A DNA stretch of 64,000 bases from contig CP112999.1 in assembly GCA_026625165.1 (NCBI GenBank), forward strand, positions 1,765,288 through 1,829,287, in the 5' to 3' direction. Of the stretch, positions 1 to 9,168 are shown in pieces. Below the pieces are notes generated by a model, which made no database searches, was not told where the DNA came from, and saw only the letters and a program-made list of their open reading frames with translations. The position numbers and the translations under genes are program-made. Source of the stretch: Methanoregula sp. (GTDB taxonomy: Archaea > Halobacteriota > Methanomicrobia > Methanomicrobiales > Methanospirillaceae). How positions within the stretch are numbered: position 1 is the stretch's first letter; each line of letters begins with the position of its first letter.

Positions 1-164
1 TTGATGAGAAGACTATCTCGCTCATCAAACAACTGATGACGGGCGTTATTGAAGTCAAAGTCGAGCAGAATGTTCACTACATGCGCATCCAGGGGATCAA
101 AGGCCTGACCTCAGACTGGCTGCAATTCTCAGTCCAGAAAGGACAGGTGACCGTCATCCCATGA
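1..164 (+). CDS. C-terminal end of a RAD55/KaiC-like ATPase (partial)
   Basis: The reading frame enters from the left edge and stops at TGA 162-164. The visible ~53 residues include 'HYMRIQGIKGLTSDWLQF', which resembles the last strands of RAD55/KaiC-type RecA-fold ATPases. The stop overlaps the next gene's ATG (ATGA), so the two are probably co-translated. The catalytic part lies outside the window, so the family call rests on the tail and on the RAD55-like neighbour. Confidence 0.55.
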   Translation, partial: DEKTISLIKQLMTGVIEVKVEQNVHYMRIQGIKGLTSDWLQFSVQKGQVTVIP

Positions 165-1324
165 TTTCCACGGGGATCAACGGGATCGATGATATGCTGG
201 GGGGAGGTATCCCCAAAGGCAGCTGGGTGCTGTACAGCATGGAGCCTGGCGTTGACGGGCAGCTCTTCACGATCTCGACCCTTTTCTCGGCATTGAAAAA
301 AGGGCTCTCCTGCCTCGTCGTGCTCCCCCACACCACATTTGACATTTTCAAACACGATGCTGCACTAAAACTGGGGTGTCCGCTTGAAATTTTTAACAAA
401 AAGATCGTGTTTATCGATGCAGTCGACCGCGAACGGATCGAAAAAAGCAGCCGGAAACGAAAAGAGGTGCAAAAGAAGTGGGAGGCGCGGATCGCAAAGC
501 TCTGCACCGAGAACGAAGTCGAAGTTGTCTTCATCTATGTCGACCTGATCAATGAAGACCTGGGGCTTGAGGGCGCACTCTCTGTTGCAAATACCGCAAA
601 GACCAGCAGCAAGACCACCGTGATCCTTGAGCACCTGAACCTCAATGGCAAGCTCTGTATCGAACGCTTCATCAAAAAATATACATTTGACCTGATCATC
701 TCCATCTCCTCCGCGTTCCGCTCGCACCCCCATTTCGATTACTTTACCCTGCTGCATACTTCGTGGTCAACAGTACCAAAAAGGTCGGTGCCGTTTGTCA
801 TCACGGAAGGTAACGTGGTGCTGTACATCCCCAAGATCGTTGTCACCGGTCCTGCCCGGTCGGGGAAGTCCACATTTATCACTAGCGCCTCTGATTTCGG
901 TGTCTCTATTGACCGACGGAGCACTACGGGAGACCCGACTACGGTTGCCATGGACTTTGGCTGGCTGCACTGGAAGGACTTTGATATAACCCTCTATGGT
1001 ACTCCCGGGGAACCTCGGTTTGACCTGGTCGTCCCCAACCTGCTCAACCATGCAATGGGAGCCGTCCTCCTAATCGATGCGACAAAACCCACAACGCTTG
1101 AGCGGGCACAACACCATATCAGGCTTATTAAGGAAAAACATCTGCCGATGGTGGTTGCCGCCAATAAGGCAGACCTCCCGGAAACGATGAGCGACCAGGA
1201 AATCCGCGAAAAATTAAAGCTCGGTGAAGACACGCCAATCTTCTTCATCTCGGCACCGCGCAAATCGGATGTCCGCCTCGTTCTCGAATCGCTCGTTGAC
1301 TCCATAACAAAATTCACGTACTGA
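161..1324 (+). CDS. Degenerate RAD55/KaiC-like domain fused to a Ras-like small GTPase
   Basis: 387 aa in two parts. Residues 1-215 resemble a RAD55/KaiC domain: the family opening '[19 protein letters not shown]' is present, but the Walker A that should follow is lost ('EPGVDGQLF' in place of GxxGxGKT). Residues 223-387 are a Ras-like GTPase of the MglA/archaeal type: G1 'GPARSGKST' (230-238), G3-like 'GTPGEPRF' (280-287), G4 'NKAD' (335-338). The start overlaps the stop of an upstream RAD55-like gene. The inactive RecA half probably serves as a scaffold or partner of the upstream ATPase, with the GTPase as the switch (inference). Family assignments are firm; the role is unknown. Confidence 0.8.
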   Translation: MISTGINGIDDMLGGGIPKGSWVLYSMEPGVDGQLFTISTLFSALKKGLSCLVVLPHTTFDIFKHDAALKLGCPLEIFNKKIVFIDAVDRERIEKSSRKRKEVQKKWEARIAKLCTENEVEVVFIYVDLINEDLGLEGALSVANTAKTSSKTTVILEHLNLNGKLCIERFIKKYTFDLIISISSAFRSHPHFDYFTLLHTSWSTVPKRSVPFVITEGNVVLYIPKIVVTGPARSGKSTFITSASDFGVSIDRRSTTGDPTTVAMDFGWLHWKDFDITLYGTPGEPRFDLVVPNLLNHAMGAVLLIDATKPTTLERAQHHIRLIKEKHLPMVVAANKADLPETMSDQEIREKLKLGEDTPIFFISAPRKSDVRLVLESLVDSITKFTY

Positions 1325-1382
1325 TCATTGGGGCAGAAATTCCCAACCCATTGAATTTGCTCAAAATGAGGGGAAATGCAGC

Positions 1383-2132
1383 ATGCTGACATTTGTCGGG
1401 CTTGGTCTCTTTGATAAACATGATGTCTCGGAAAAAGGGCGGGCATGCATTGCCAGAGCAGATAAAGTATTTCTTGAATGTTATACCTCGCGTCTGATGG
1501 GCTCATCCATCGGGGAACTCGAACAGTATTATAACAAAAAGATTCACCTGCTCTCGCGGGAGGATGTTGAACAGAACCCTGACAGGATATTACAGAGCGC
1601 GGAGTCAGCCCATGTCGCATTTCTCACAGCAGGCGATCCCATGGTTTCCACCACCCATATCGACCTGCGGATACGGGCGGCAGAGCGGGGGATCGGGACA
1701 TCAATCATCCATGGTCCTTCGATCTCCAGCGCCGTCTGCGGGTTGACCGGTCTCCAGAATTACCGGTTCGGCAAATCCTGCTCGCTGCCGTTCCCGCACA
1801 AGAACTGGGCTCCCACAACCCCGATCGATGTAGTTGCCGGGAACCTTGCCCAGAACCTCCATACCCTTGTATATCTCGATATTCAGGATGACCGTCACAT
1901 GACCATCCATGAAGCAGTGGACCTCCTCGAAGACATGGCAGCGACAAAAAGGCTGACCATTCCCCTCTATGTCGGGGTAGCCCGTGCAGGTTCCGATCAA
2001 CCCGTCATTGGTGCCGGCCCGGCAGACCGGATCCGGGCATTCGATTTCGGGCCCCCGCTGCATATCCTTATCATTCCTGCCGGATTACACGACATGGAAA
2101 AAAAGTACCTTGAGGTGTTTGCAGGACTATGA
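1383..2132 (+). CDS. dphB: Diphthine synthase
   Basis: 249 aa, the usual length. It is a SAM-dependent methyltransferase that methylates the modified histidine of translation elongation factor 2 during diphthamide synthesis. The tetrapyrrole-methylase fold is recognisable: N-terminal '[11 protein letters not shown]', '[13 protein letters not shown]' around residues 80-92 and '[21 protein letters not shown]' split over residues 115-135. Its last codons overlap the ATG of the DUF357 gene (ATGA), suggesting coupled translation. Confidence is high because this family is conserved across archaea and eukaryotes. Confidence 0.95.
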   Translation: MLTFVGLGLFDKHDVSEKGRACIARADKVFLECYTSRLMGSSIGELEQYYNKKIHLLSREDVEQNPDRILQSAESAHVAFLTAGDPMVSTTHIDLRIRAAERGIGTSIIHGPSISSAVCGLTGLQNYRFGKSCSLPFPHKNWAPTTPIDVVAGNLAQNLHTLVYLDIQDDRHMTIHEAVDLLEDMAATKRLTIPLYVGVARAGSDQPVIGAGPADRIRAFDFGPPLHILIIPAGLHDMEKKYLEVFAGL

Positions 2133-2701
2133 GGGTCGCAGAATGCAGGGATTTTCTTTCAAACCATCTCGGTTTTGCCCGTATCACAGCGCCGGAAAAA
2201 ACACCCTTGTATGCAACAGCAGAAGATATCCTCGGGATGGCTGCCGCATATCTCCATGACGGGACCACGTTCCTCTCTTCAGGGGACTGGGTAAATGCCC
2301 TTGCTTCATTCTGTTACGGGTACGGGTGGCTCCATTTCGGTGCAATCACAGGGTATGTTGAGATGCCGTCCTTGTCCTGCCCGTTCAGCACCCCGTTTGA
2401 ACATGCACCCGCTGCCCTTCGTGGCAGACTTGAGGAAAAATGTGCACGGTACGCCCGCATGCTGGACACTGCCCGTTTGGCGGTTGTCCCCTCCCCGGAG
2501 CAGGGAACGGTAATGCATGCTGCAGCAGACCGTGTCCTTGCCATTACAGCCGTGTATGGCCGGCAGGGCGGCCGGTTTGAGGCTGATGGGCACACTGAAG
2601 ACGCCCTTGCCTGTTTCAGCTACGGGCACGGCTGGCTTGATGCTGCGGTCCGGGCCGGGATTTTTACCATAGTTTCTGACCGGGATCTGTTCACGGTTTG
2701 A
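2129..2701 (+). CDS. DUF357 protein with two tandem copies
   Basis: 190 aa. Two similar halves are visible: '[19 protein letters not shown]' near residue 60 and '[20 protein letters not shown]' near residue 160, each preceded by a helix containing 'AAAYLHDG' or '[10 protein letters not shown]'. This matches the archaeal helical family DUF357, usually a single ~80-residue domain. Function unknown. The 4-nt overlap with dphB suggests a link to translation or protein modification (inference). Confidence 0.8.
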   Translation: MRVAECRDFLSNHLGFARITAPEKTPLYATAEDILGMAAAYLHDGTTFLSSGDWVNALASFCYGYGWLHFGAITGYVEMPSLSCPFSTPFEHAPAALRGRLEEKCARYARMLDTARLAVVPSPEQGTVMHAAADRVLAITAVYGRQGGRFEADGHTEDALACFSYGHGWLDAAVRAGIFTIVSDRDLFTV

Positions 2702-2814
2702 CCTGATGTGAACATCCTTCCCGAAAGGCAGACCATACAAGCGTTTATACTTTGTTTTCTAACCTCTAACGATACAAAACAGCGGGATCATCACATACAT
2801 TTCCGGGGATAAAC

Positions 2815-3831
2815 GTGGACAGGGCAACATGGAAATGGCTCCTGATATCGGTTGCATTCTCTATTGTCGTACTTGCCATTGTCCTGCTGTTTACCATCAA
2901 TGACCAGACAATTTATTCATTGCAAAAGATCAACCCGTTATTCCTTGCACTGGCATTTATCGCCCACCTTCTTACTCTCTGTTTTTGGGCATGGCGCGTG
3001 CAGATGATGTCCGGTTCGCTGGGATACCGGGTCGGTTTTTTTTATTCCCTCAACCTTGTCTTTGCCAACCTGCTCGTTGCAGCGGTAACCCCGTCACAGG
3101 CAGGGGGGGAACCGGTCCGGATCCATGAGCTCTACAAGGCAAACGTCCCTCTGGGTGATGCGACCGCAATCGTTATCATGGAGCGGGTGCTCGACGGGAT
3201 CGTGCTCGTGATCCTTGCCGCTTTCGCCATGCTCGCACTTAACCGGGAATGGAAGAGCATTGGAGTTACATCCGGCATTATCATGTACGTCACGGCAATC
3301 TTCATCACCGGCTGCTTTGTCCTGTTCATTGTTTTTGCCACCCGCCCCCACATCCTAAAAAGTGCGATGATCCGGGGGGCCCGGTTTTTCACAAAACACT
3401 GGGATTCTGCCCGTTTTGATGAGGTTGCTGTCCGGATCAATCAGGAGGTCGATAACTTTCACGGTGCCCTTAAAAAGTTTGTCCACAGTGCAAAAGGAGG
3501 GGTGTTGTGGGGCCTGCTCTTTACCATGCTGTACTGGGTCTCTGAATGTGTGACTGCTTCGCTCATCCTTGTCGGGCTGGGACAGCCCCCGCTCATCTTT
3601 GAGTCATTTGTCATCAACCTGATCCTCGCGATCTTAATGATGATCCCGCTCACTCCGGGAAGTTCCGGTATTGCGGAGGTAGGCGCAACTTCGATGTACG
3701 CCCTTTTTATCCCTTCCTCAATCCTTGGGATTTTCGTTGTCATCTGGCGGCTTGTGCTCTATTACTTCAATATCGCACTCGGCATTATCTCAAGCGTCCT
3801 CATCGTCCAAAGGGAAGCAACGGCAAAATAA
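2815..3831 (+). CDS. UPF0104 / LPG-synthase-type membrane protein
   Basis: 338 aa from a GTG start, with about eight hydrophobic segments. It carries the family motif region 'AAVTPSQAGGEPVRIHELY' (residues ~84-102) and a C-terminal 'TPGSSGIAEVGATSMYALF'. These place it in the lysylphosphatidylglycerol synthetase/UPF0104 transmembrane family, which includes archaeal AglD-like proteins. Likely in the cytoplasmic membrane, acting in lipid or polyprenyl-linked sugar handling. The substrate cannot be read from sequence. Confidence 0.8.
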   Translation: MDRATWKWLLISVAFSIVVLAIVLLFTINDQTIYSLQKINPLFLALAFIAHLLTLCFWAWRVQMMSGSLGYRVGFFYSLNLVFANLLVAAVTPSQAGGEPVRIHELYKANVPLGDATAIVIMERVLDGIVLVILAAFAMLALNREWKSIGVTSGIIMYVTAIFITGCFVLFIVFATRPHILKSAMIRGARFFTKHWDSARFDEVAVRINQEVDNFHGALKKFVHSAKGGVLWGLLFTMLYWVSECVTASLILVGLGQPPLIFESFVINLILAILMMIPLTPGSSGIAEVGATSMYALFIPSSILGIFVVIWRLVLYYFNIALGIISSVLIVQREATAK

Positions 3832-3874
3832 ACCTCCTCTTTTAGACCTACCTCAACCATTATCAGGGCGCGGG

Positions 3875-4345
3875 ATGATGTCTATCTCACCTATGGCACC
3901 TGTTCCCTGCACTGTCAAGGGAGTCTTTATTGTCGAGAACCCGTCTGGTACCGTCCCTGTAGTAGTGCTTGTGGATGGCAGCGGGCTGGCGCTGCCGATC
4001 TTTGTTGGGCTCTGGGAAGCGATTTCCATTAAAAGTGCGATAAACAAAGAAGTACTCCCGCGCCCGTTTACCCATGACCTTTTTTTAGAAACGTTCGGAA
4101 AATTCGGGATTATAATGCAGTCGCTACAGATCGATACGGTTCTTGACGGCGTCTATTATGCACAGCTCGTCCTTTCAAATGGAGTAAAAGAAGTACAGAT
4201 AGACTGCCGCCCCAGCGACGGTATCGCGCTTGCCCTGCGTGGGGATGTGCCCATCTATGCCGATGAAAGCGTCCTTTCCGGCGGGGGGCAACAGGAAAAT
4301 GAACTATCTCCGATGACAGATCTTGCAGCGTACTTACAAAAATAA
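3875..4345 (+). CDS. Bifunctional nuclease (BFN/DUF151) family protein
   Basis: 156 aa from the ATG ATG pair at 3875; a further ATG at 3893 is also possible. The reading frame is open upstream into the preceding gene, but that part is only frame shadow. Core features are 'PIFVGLWEAISI', the helix '...RPFTHDLFLETFGKFG' and 'IDCRPSDGIALALRGDVPIYA', typical of DUF151 (residues ~30-125). The acidic Ser/Pro C-terminus is low complexity. Family members have weak nuclease activity in plants; the archaeal role is unknown. Confidence 0.85.
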   Translation: MMSISPMAPVPCTVKGVFIVENPSGTVPVVVLVDGSGLALPIFVGLWEAISIKSAINKEVLPRPFTHDLFLETFGKFGIIMQSLQIDTVLDGVYYAQLVLSNGVKEVQIDCRPSDGIALALRGDVPIYADESVLSGGGQQENELSPMTDLAAYLQK

Positions 4346-4354
4346 AAGGAAGGG

Positions 4355-4657
4355 TTATTTTCTCCGGTGTTCGAGCTCACAAAAAACATCTGCAATGTCG
4401 ACATTTGCTGCACGGAGTGCGACCAGAATGTGGAAGAGCAGGTCTGCCGCTTCTTCGCTGGTGCGTTCCGGTATGCCATTTTTTACTGCGAGAATGAACT
4501 CGGTTGCCTCCTCGCCGACCTTTTCCAGTACCCGGTCAATCCCTTTCTCATCGGTGAGCAGCCGGCTCGTATAGGACTGCTCCGACGGGCGTTCTGCCCG
4601 CTCATTAATCACGCTCCAGATCTCGGCAATGACGGAAGGATCGATTGTCTTTTTCAT
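4355..4657 (-). CDS. hisE: Phosphoribosyl-ATP pyrophosphatase
   Basis: 100 aa, normal length. It hydrolyses phosphoribosyl-ATP to phosphoribosyl-AMP and PPi, the second step of histidine synthesis. Diagnostic residues are in the all-alpha MazG-like core: 'KVGEEATEFILAVKN' (~46-60) and 'EEAADLLFHILVAL' (~67-80), with Glu/Asp metal ligands. The start overlaps the end of the NusA-like gene by 4 nt. hisC and hisD lie elsewhere in this window, so the his pathway is scattered. Confidence 0.95.
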   Translation of the reverse strand: MKKTIDPSVIAEIWSVINERAERPSEQSYTSRLLTDEKGIDRVLEKVGEEATEFILAVKNGIPERTSEEAADLLFHILVALRAANVDIADVFCELEHRRK

Positions 4658-5097
4658 GGTTCCACAGGTGCAAGGAGCACCTCTCCTACATCAATCCCAA
4701 AGAACCTGCGGCAGAGAATCCGTGCTTTTTCGATATTGCACCCGCCCTTGCCGATCGCAATCCCAAGATCGTTTTTCTTTTTCAACAGCACATGGACCGG
4801 GCCGTTGTCAGATGTACGATCGATCCCGGCCACCTCCGCGGGTTTGAAAATGTTTGCAATAAACGTGTCGGGAGCATCGTCATATTCCACCATCTCGATT
4901 CTCTTGCCCAGCACGTTCTGGAGCCGTTTGATGTTCTCACCTTTCTTCCCGATTGCAAGCCCCATATCACCCCGCCGGATCACGTAGATGACCCTCTCGA
5001 ACCGGTCGTCTATGACGCAGTCAAGCGCGGTGGATTTGGTGAGGATCCTTAATTCCTCAATATACCTGCGTTCCTTAAAACCGATATTGCGCTCCAT
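4654..5097 (-). CDS. nusA: NusA-like transcription factor with two KH domains
   Basis: 147 aa, the short archaeal form without S1 or acidic repeats. Two KH modules are visible with GxxG loops: 'GLAIGKKGENIKRLQ' (~46-60) and 'GIAIGKGGCNIEKAR' (~111-125). The family binds RNA and acts in transcription elongation or termination. In many archaea it sits beside RNA polymerase genes; here it is paired with hisE instead, overlapping it by 4 nt. Confidence 0.9.
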   Translation of the reverse strand: MERNIGFKERRYIEELRILTKSTALDCVIDDRFERVIYVIRRGDMGLAIGKKGENIKRLQNVLGKRIEMVEYDDAPDTFIANIFKPAEVAGIDRTSDNGPVHVLLKKKNDLGIAIGKGGCNIEKARILCRRFFGIDVGEVLLAPVEP

Positions 5098-5253
5098 TCT
5101 TCGATCATTCCTATTGTATCCGCGGTTTTTTTAAGATATTCGATACTTGGATGAACCGTATTGATGCCGGAAGTGTCCGGATTCAAAGTCATTGTTTTTA
5201 TGAAATATTCACACACTGCTTGGGTAAAAAGATTGTGAAAAGAGTTCTGGGGA

Positions 5254-5985
5254 TTATCGGAAGAGGTAGTTGACAGACACGGTAGCACTCACCGTCACAT
5301 CACCTGCCTGGATGGGTGTAGGCGCAGCAGCCTTCATCATATCCCCTGCCATGTAATTCTCGTACAGCACAGTTGTGTACCCGCTGCTGATATCGACATC
5401 CCTGATAGTGGTAACCTGGACACCGAGAGCAGATGCAACGGTATCGGCATCCGCACGGGCGCGGGCAACCGCCTTTTTCAGGGCTTCGGTGCGCAGTACC
5501 TGCGCCTGCTCGTCCGAGAGCATGAACTGGATGGAACTTGCCTGGTTAATCCCGTTTGCCACCCCGATATCGATGACATCGCCGGTCCTGCTGACATCAT
5601 GGAGCGTAACCGTCACGGTATTTGTCACGCGGTACGATCGGATCTTCTGGTCATTCTGCGATTTGTAGATGTCATCATAGACAGGATAGATGTTATACCC
5701 GGTTGTCTTGAGCGCATCCGCGGGAATACCGTCAGCGGCAAGAGCATCAATCACCTGTTTCATGCGGGCAGCGTTCTCCGCTTGTGCAATTTTCACATCG
5801 GGGTTCTCTGTCTCGACTGCAAGGGAGACCTGCGCACGGTCGGGTGTCCCGATGACGTTGCCGTTTCCGCTGGCATGAATAACGCGGTCACTTGCCAAAT
5901 CAAAGGGTGAGGCAGTCGCACTGCCGATCAGGGCTATCGCAACAAGGATGATGGCTATAGAGAGGATAGTAATCCTTCGTATCAT
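5254..5985 (-). CDS. SIMPL (DUF541) exported protein
   Basis: 243 aa from the ATG at 5985, chosen because it puts a compact signal sequence at the N-terminus ('MIRRITILSIAIILVAIALI', then an Ala/Ser/Thr cleavage region). A longer frame reaches 6060. The mature part has 'GNGNVIGTPDRAQVSLAVE' and a helix rich in Ala/Glu ('AENAARMKQVIDAL'), as in the BP26/SIMPL family, which forms oligomeric channels or rings outside the membrane in bacteria. Archaeal function unknown. Monocistronic. Confidence 0.85.
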   Translation of the reverse strand: MIRRITILSIAIILVAIALIGSATASPFDLASDRVIHASGNGNVIGTPDRAQVSLAVETENPDVKIAQAENAARMKQVIDALAADGIPADALKTTGYNIYPVYDDIYKSQNDQKIRSYRVTNTVTVTLHDVSRTGDVIDIGVANGINQASSIQFMLSDEQAQVLRTEALKKAVARARADADTVASALGVQVTTIRDVDISSGYTTVLYENYMAGDMMKAAAPTPIQAGDVTVSATVSVNYLFR

Positions 5986-6215
5986 AATTATCGGAAATAA
6001 TTTGTGATGCAATCTGGTTAAAGATTGCTTTAAGCGCGAAAATTTTTGCATCATGCGCATCCCGCTTATGTTTCCGGAGATGCTTTGTTGTTTATAGTTT
6101 GCTGGCTGTAACAGGCTGGCTCATGCACGCAAAACATGGGAAAACAAGCTGCACCGGAACTCATGTTCGCATAAAATTACAATATCTAATAGCGCCTATA
6201 TTTCAGCGATTGAGC

Positions 6216-7469
6216 ATGGGAGCAACGATCACAGAGAAAATTTTTTCCGGCAAATGCACGCGGGATATCAGGGCCGGTAGTGTCGTGATGGTGCCGGTTG
6301 ATTCAGCGATGATCCACGATATCACAGGACCGCTTGCCATCCAGAAGTTCTACGAGATGGGCGGGAAGCAGGTCTTTGACAAAGAACGGATCGTCATGCT
6401 CTTTGACCACCAGATCCCTGCAGACTCGATCGAAGCAGCAAAGAACCATGTATATATGCGGAAATTCGCACACGAACAGGGGATCCATAACTACGATATC
6501 AACGAGGGAGTCTGCCACCAGGTTGTTGTCGAGAAAGGGCATGCGGCGCCCGGTGAGATTGTGGTAGGTGCCGACTCCCATACCTGCATGTACGGGGCAA
6601 CAGGGGCATTTGCCACCGGCATCGGCTCGACGGACATGGGATTTGTGCTCAAGTTCGGGGCACTCTATTTCAAGGTACCTGACACCATCAGGGCCGAAGT
6701 CCGGGGTTCTTTCCAGAACAGGGTGGGGGCAAAGGACCTTATCCTTTCGATAGCCGCAGATATCGGGGCGGATGGTGCAACCTACAAGGCGATCGAGTTC
6801 TGCGGGGAGACGATGCAGCACATGGACATGGCTGGGAGGATGACCTGCTGCAATATGGCAATCGAGATGGGAGCAAAAGCAGGTATCGTCCCACCCGATG
6901 CCACGACATGGGACTATATCCGCAAGCGCAGGGCTGGTATCAGGCAGTTTGACCTCGCAAGTGATCCCGATGCGACATTTTCAGACCGAAAGATGTATGA
7001 CGTGGCACGCCTCGAACCTCAGGTCGCCGTACCCCACAACGTAGACCTTGGAGTGCCTGTTTCAAAAGTTGCGGGCACGCATGTTGACCAGATCTTCATC
7101 GGGTCGTGCACGAACGGCAGGTTTGAAGACTTTGCACAGGCAGCCGAAGTGCTGGGCACCCAATCATTCTCCCCGTCAGTGAGGGTGATCATCATCCCTG
7201 CATCAAAAGAAGAGTATCTCAAAACCCTGCGTGCCGGGTTGATAGAAAAGTTTGTGACAGCCGGTGCTCTTGTGGAAGCTCCCTGCTGCGGCCCGTGTAT
7301 GGGCGGTGCATTCGGTCTGCTTGCGCCCGGGGAAGTCTCGCTCTCGACCTCAAACCGCAACTTCCGGGGACGTCAGGGAAGCACGGAAGGAAAGGTGTAT
7401 CTCTGCTCTCCGGCAACCGCAGCAGCAAGCGCGATCACCGGTGAGATCACCGATCCAAGGGAGGTATGA
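6216..7469 (+). CDS. 3-isopropylmalate / homoaconitate dehydratase large subunit
   Basis: 417 aa from ATG 6216, which gives the family N-terminus 'MGATITEKIFSGKC'. It is an aconitase-superfamily large subunit carrying the [4Fe-4S] ligands: 'GSCTNGR' (~292-298) and 'CCGPCMGG' (~352-359), plus 'GADSHTC' (~118-124). With the small subunit it isomerises isopropylmalate (leucine) or homocitrate-type acids (2-oxosuberate for coenzyme B). It overlaps the small subunit gene. Methanogens carry both paralogues and this subunit does not by itself decide between them. Confidence 0.92.
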   Translation: MGATITEKIFSGKCTRDIRAGSVVMVPVDSAMIHDITGPLAIQKFYEMGGKQVFDKERIVMLFDHQIPADSIEAAKNHVYMRKFAHEQGIHNYDINEGVCHQVVVEKGHAAPGEIVVGADSHTCMYGATGAFATGIGSTDMGFVLKFGALYFKVPDTIRAEVRGSFQNRVGAKDLILSIAADIGADGATYKAIEFCGETMQHMDMAGRMTCCNMAIEMGAKAGIVPPDATTWDYIRKRRAGIRQFDLASDPDATFSDRKMYDVARLEPQVAVPHNVDLGVPVSKVAGTHVDQIFIGSCTNGRFEDFAQAAEVLGTQSFSPSVRVIIIPASKEEYLKTLRAGLIEKFVTAGALVEAPCCGPCMGGAFGLLAPGEVSLSTSNRNFRGRQGSTEGKVYLCSPATAAASAITGEITDPREV

Positions 7470-7471
7470 TG

Positions 7472-7969
7472 ATGAGGATCTGGAAATTTGGTGACGATGT
7501 CGATACAGACGCGATCATCCCGGGGCGGTTCCTGACAATCTATGATGAGAAAGAACTCTCAAAACACGCGTTTGAGGGGATAAGGGATGATTTCTCACGG
7601 CTTGCACAGGACGGGGATGTCATTGTCGCCGGCAGGAACTTCGGGTGCGGTTCATCCCGTGAACACGCCCCGCTCGCGCTCAAAGGTGCAGGAGTCCGGG
7701 TAGTCCTCGCAAAATCCTTTGCCCGCATCTTTTTCCGGAACGCGATAAACGTGGGACTGCTCCCGCTTGTCTGCTTGGAAACAGACAAGATGAAGGACGG
7801 CAGTGCGATCGTTGTGCGGGAACGGGAGGGAAAGATCACGGTCGATGGCAGGGAGTATTCCGTTGAGCCGGTACCGGAGTTTATGTATCGCATTGTCGAG
7901 GCGGCAGGGCTTGTGGGATATGCCCGGGATTTAAAGGAGGCGCCGGTATGTACAAAATCGCGACGATAG
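7472..7969 (+). CDS. 3-isopropylmalate / homoaconitate dehydratase small subunit
   Basis: 165 aa. Three ATGs follow one another (7466, 7469, 7472); the strong Shine-Dalgarno AAGGGAGG at 7457-7464 is best spaced for the third. Conserved: '[16 protein letters not shown]' and '[14 protein letters not shown]'. The substrate loop after IIPGR reads 'FLTI', which matches neither the YLRT recalled for M. jannaschii homoaconitase nor the YLVY recalled for isopropylmalate isomerase, so specificity is open. The gene ends inside the dehydrogenase gene (22-nt overlap). Confidence 0.9.
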   Translation: MRIWKFGDDVDTDAIIPGRFLTIYDEKELSKHAFEGIRDDFSRLAQDGDVIVAGRNFGCGSSREHAPLALKGAGVRVVLAKSFARIFFRNAINVGLLPLVCLETDKMKDGSAIVVREREGKITVDGREYSVEPVPEFMYRIVEAAGLVGYARDLKEAPVCTKSRR

Positions 7970-9063
7970 GCGGGGACGGCATCGGGCCGGAGATTATCAC
8001 CGAAGGAAAAAAGGTGCTGGACGCAGCAGGCGAAAAATTCAATTTTGATATCACGTGGACGGACTTTGATATCGGGGCAGACCGGTACCTTACCCAGGGG
8101 ACCCTGCTTACCGAGGACGACTTGAAGGATCTCTCGAAGTTCAGGGCGATCTACTTCGGTGCAATCGGCGATGAACGGGTGAAACCCGGTATACTGGAGA
8201 AAGGCATCCTGCTTGCGCTGCGGTTTCACTTCGACCTGTATGTCAACCTCCGGCCGATCAAACTGCTGGACGGCGTCGAGACGCCGCTTGCAGGAAAAGG
8301 ACCAGAAGACATTGATTTTGTTGTCGTACGGGAGAACACCGAGGACTTCTATGTGGGAATCGGTTCCCGGTTCAAAAAGAGCCAGAAGATAATTCTCAAC
8401 GTTGACCGGGAACTCTATTCCGTGAAATTCGGGCTGGACATCGAGAGCGATGCCGAGGAGATCGCATACCAGATCGGGGTCATCACCCGGGAAGGCACAC
8501 GACGTGTCCAGAAATATGCCTTCGACCTCGCACAGAGGCGCAGGAAAAAGCTCACATCAGTTGACAAGGCAAACGTGCTCTCGGATGTGTACGGCCTCTG
8601 GCGAGAAGTCTTTACCGAGACCGCAAAGGGATATCCTGATGTCGCCACTGAATTTAACTTCGTAGACGCGATCACGATGTGGTTTGTGAAAAACCCGGAA
8701 TGGTTCGATGTCGTGGTCACGCCCAACATGTTCGGCGATATCATCACTGATCTCGGGGCGATGATACAGGGTGGGCTTGGCCTCGCCCCCGGAGGCAACA
8801 TCAACCCGAAGGGTACCTCTATGTTCGAGCCTATTCACGGTTCGGCACCGAAATACAAGGGCTTGGGAGTCGCAAACCCGATCGCAACTATCTGGGCTGG
8901 CTCACTCCTGCTCGATCACCTCGGCGAGCATAAGGCCGCAGAGGCTGTTGTCTCTGCGATTGAGAAAAGCATCAAGGATGGCGTAGTGACGAAGGATATG
9001 GGCGGTTCAGCGGGGACGGCGAAGGCTGGATCGTACATCGCTGAATATGTCAGGCGTTTGTAA
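7948..9063 (+). CDS. Isopropylmalate / homoisocitrate-type dehydrogenase
   Basis: 371 aa; the SD AAAGGAGG precedes ATG 7948. It is a beta-decarboxylating dehydrogenase: '[12 protein letters not shown]' at the N-terminus, '[15 protein letters not shown]' (~124-138), Asp-rich metal site '[14 protein letters not shown]' (~258-271) and '[13 protein letters not shown]' (~292-304). It would oxidise and decarboxylate the product of the preceding isomerase, giving 2-oxoisocaproate (leucine) or chain-extended 2-oxo acids (coenzyme B). The three-gene operon clearly makes one pathway segment; which one is unresolved. The N-terminal substrate region '[15 protein letters not shown]' resembles the LeuB/tartrate dehydrogenase branch. 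Confidence 0.9.
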   Translation: MYKIATIGGDGIGPEIITEGKKVLDAAGEKFNFDITWTDFDIGADRYLTQGTLLTEDDLKDLSKFRAIYFGAIGDERVKPGILEKGILLALRFHFDLYVNLRPIKLLDGVETPLAGKGPEDIDFVVVRENTEDFYVGIGSRFKKSQKIILNVDRELYSVKFGLDIESDAEEIAYQIGVITREGTRRVQKYAFDLAQRRRKKLTSVDKANVLSDVYGLWREVFTETAKGYPDVATEFNFVDAITMWFVKNPEWFDVVVTPNMFGDIITDLGAMIQGGLGLAPGGNINPKGTSMFEPIHGSAPKYKGLGVANPIATIWAGSLLLDHLGEHKAAEAVVSAIEKSIKDGVVTKDMGGSAGTAKAGSYIAEYVRRL

Positions 9064-9168
9064 ACTGGCCTGAACGACCCGCTTCCCGTTTTCCTTTTTG
9101 AGGGGTACCTTCCATGGTCCACAGGAGTACCCAACTATTATAACAATGATTTTCTGATTGTTTTAATC

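Noticed and set aside
5049-5288. 79-aa minus-strand frame between nusA and the SIMPL gene
   Set aside because: No RBS, no family, unusual composition and overlaps both neighbours.
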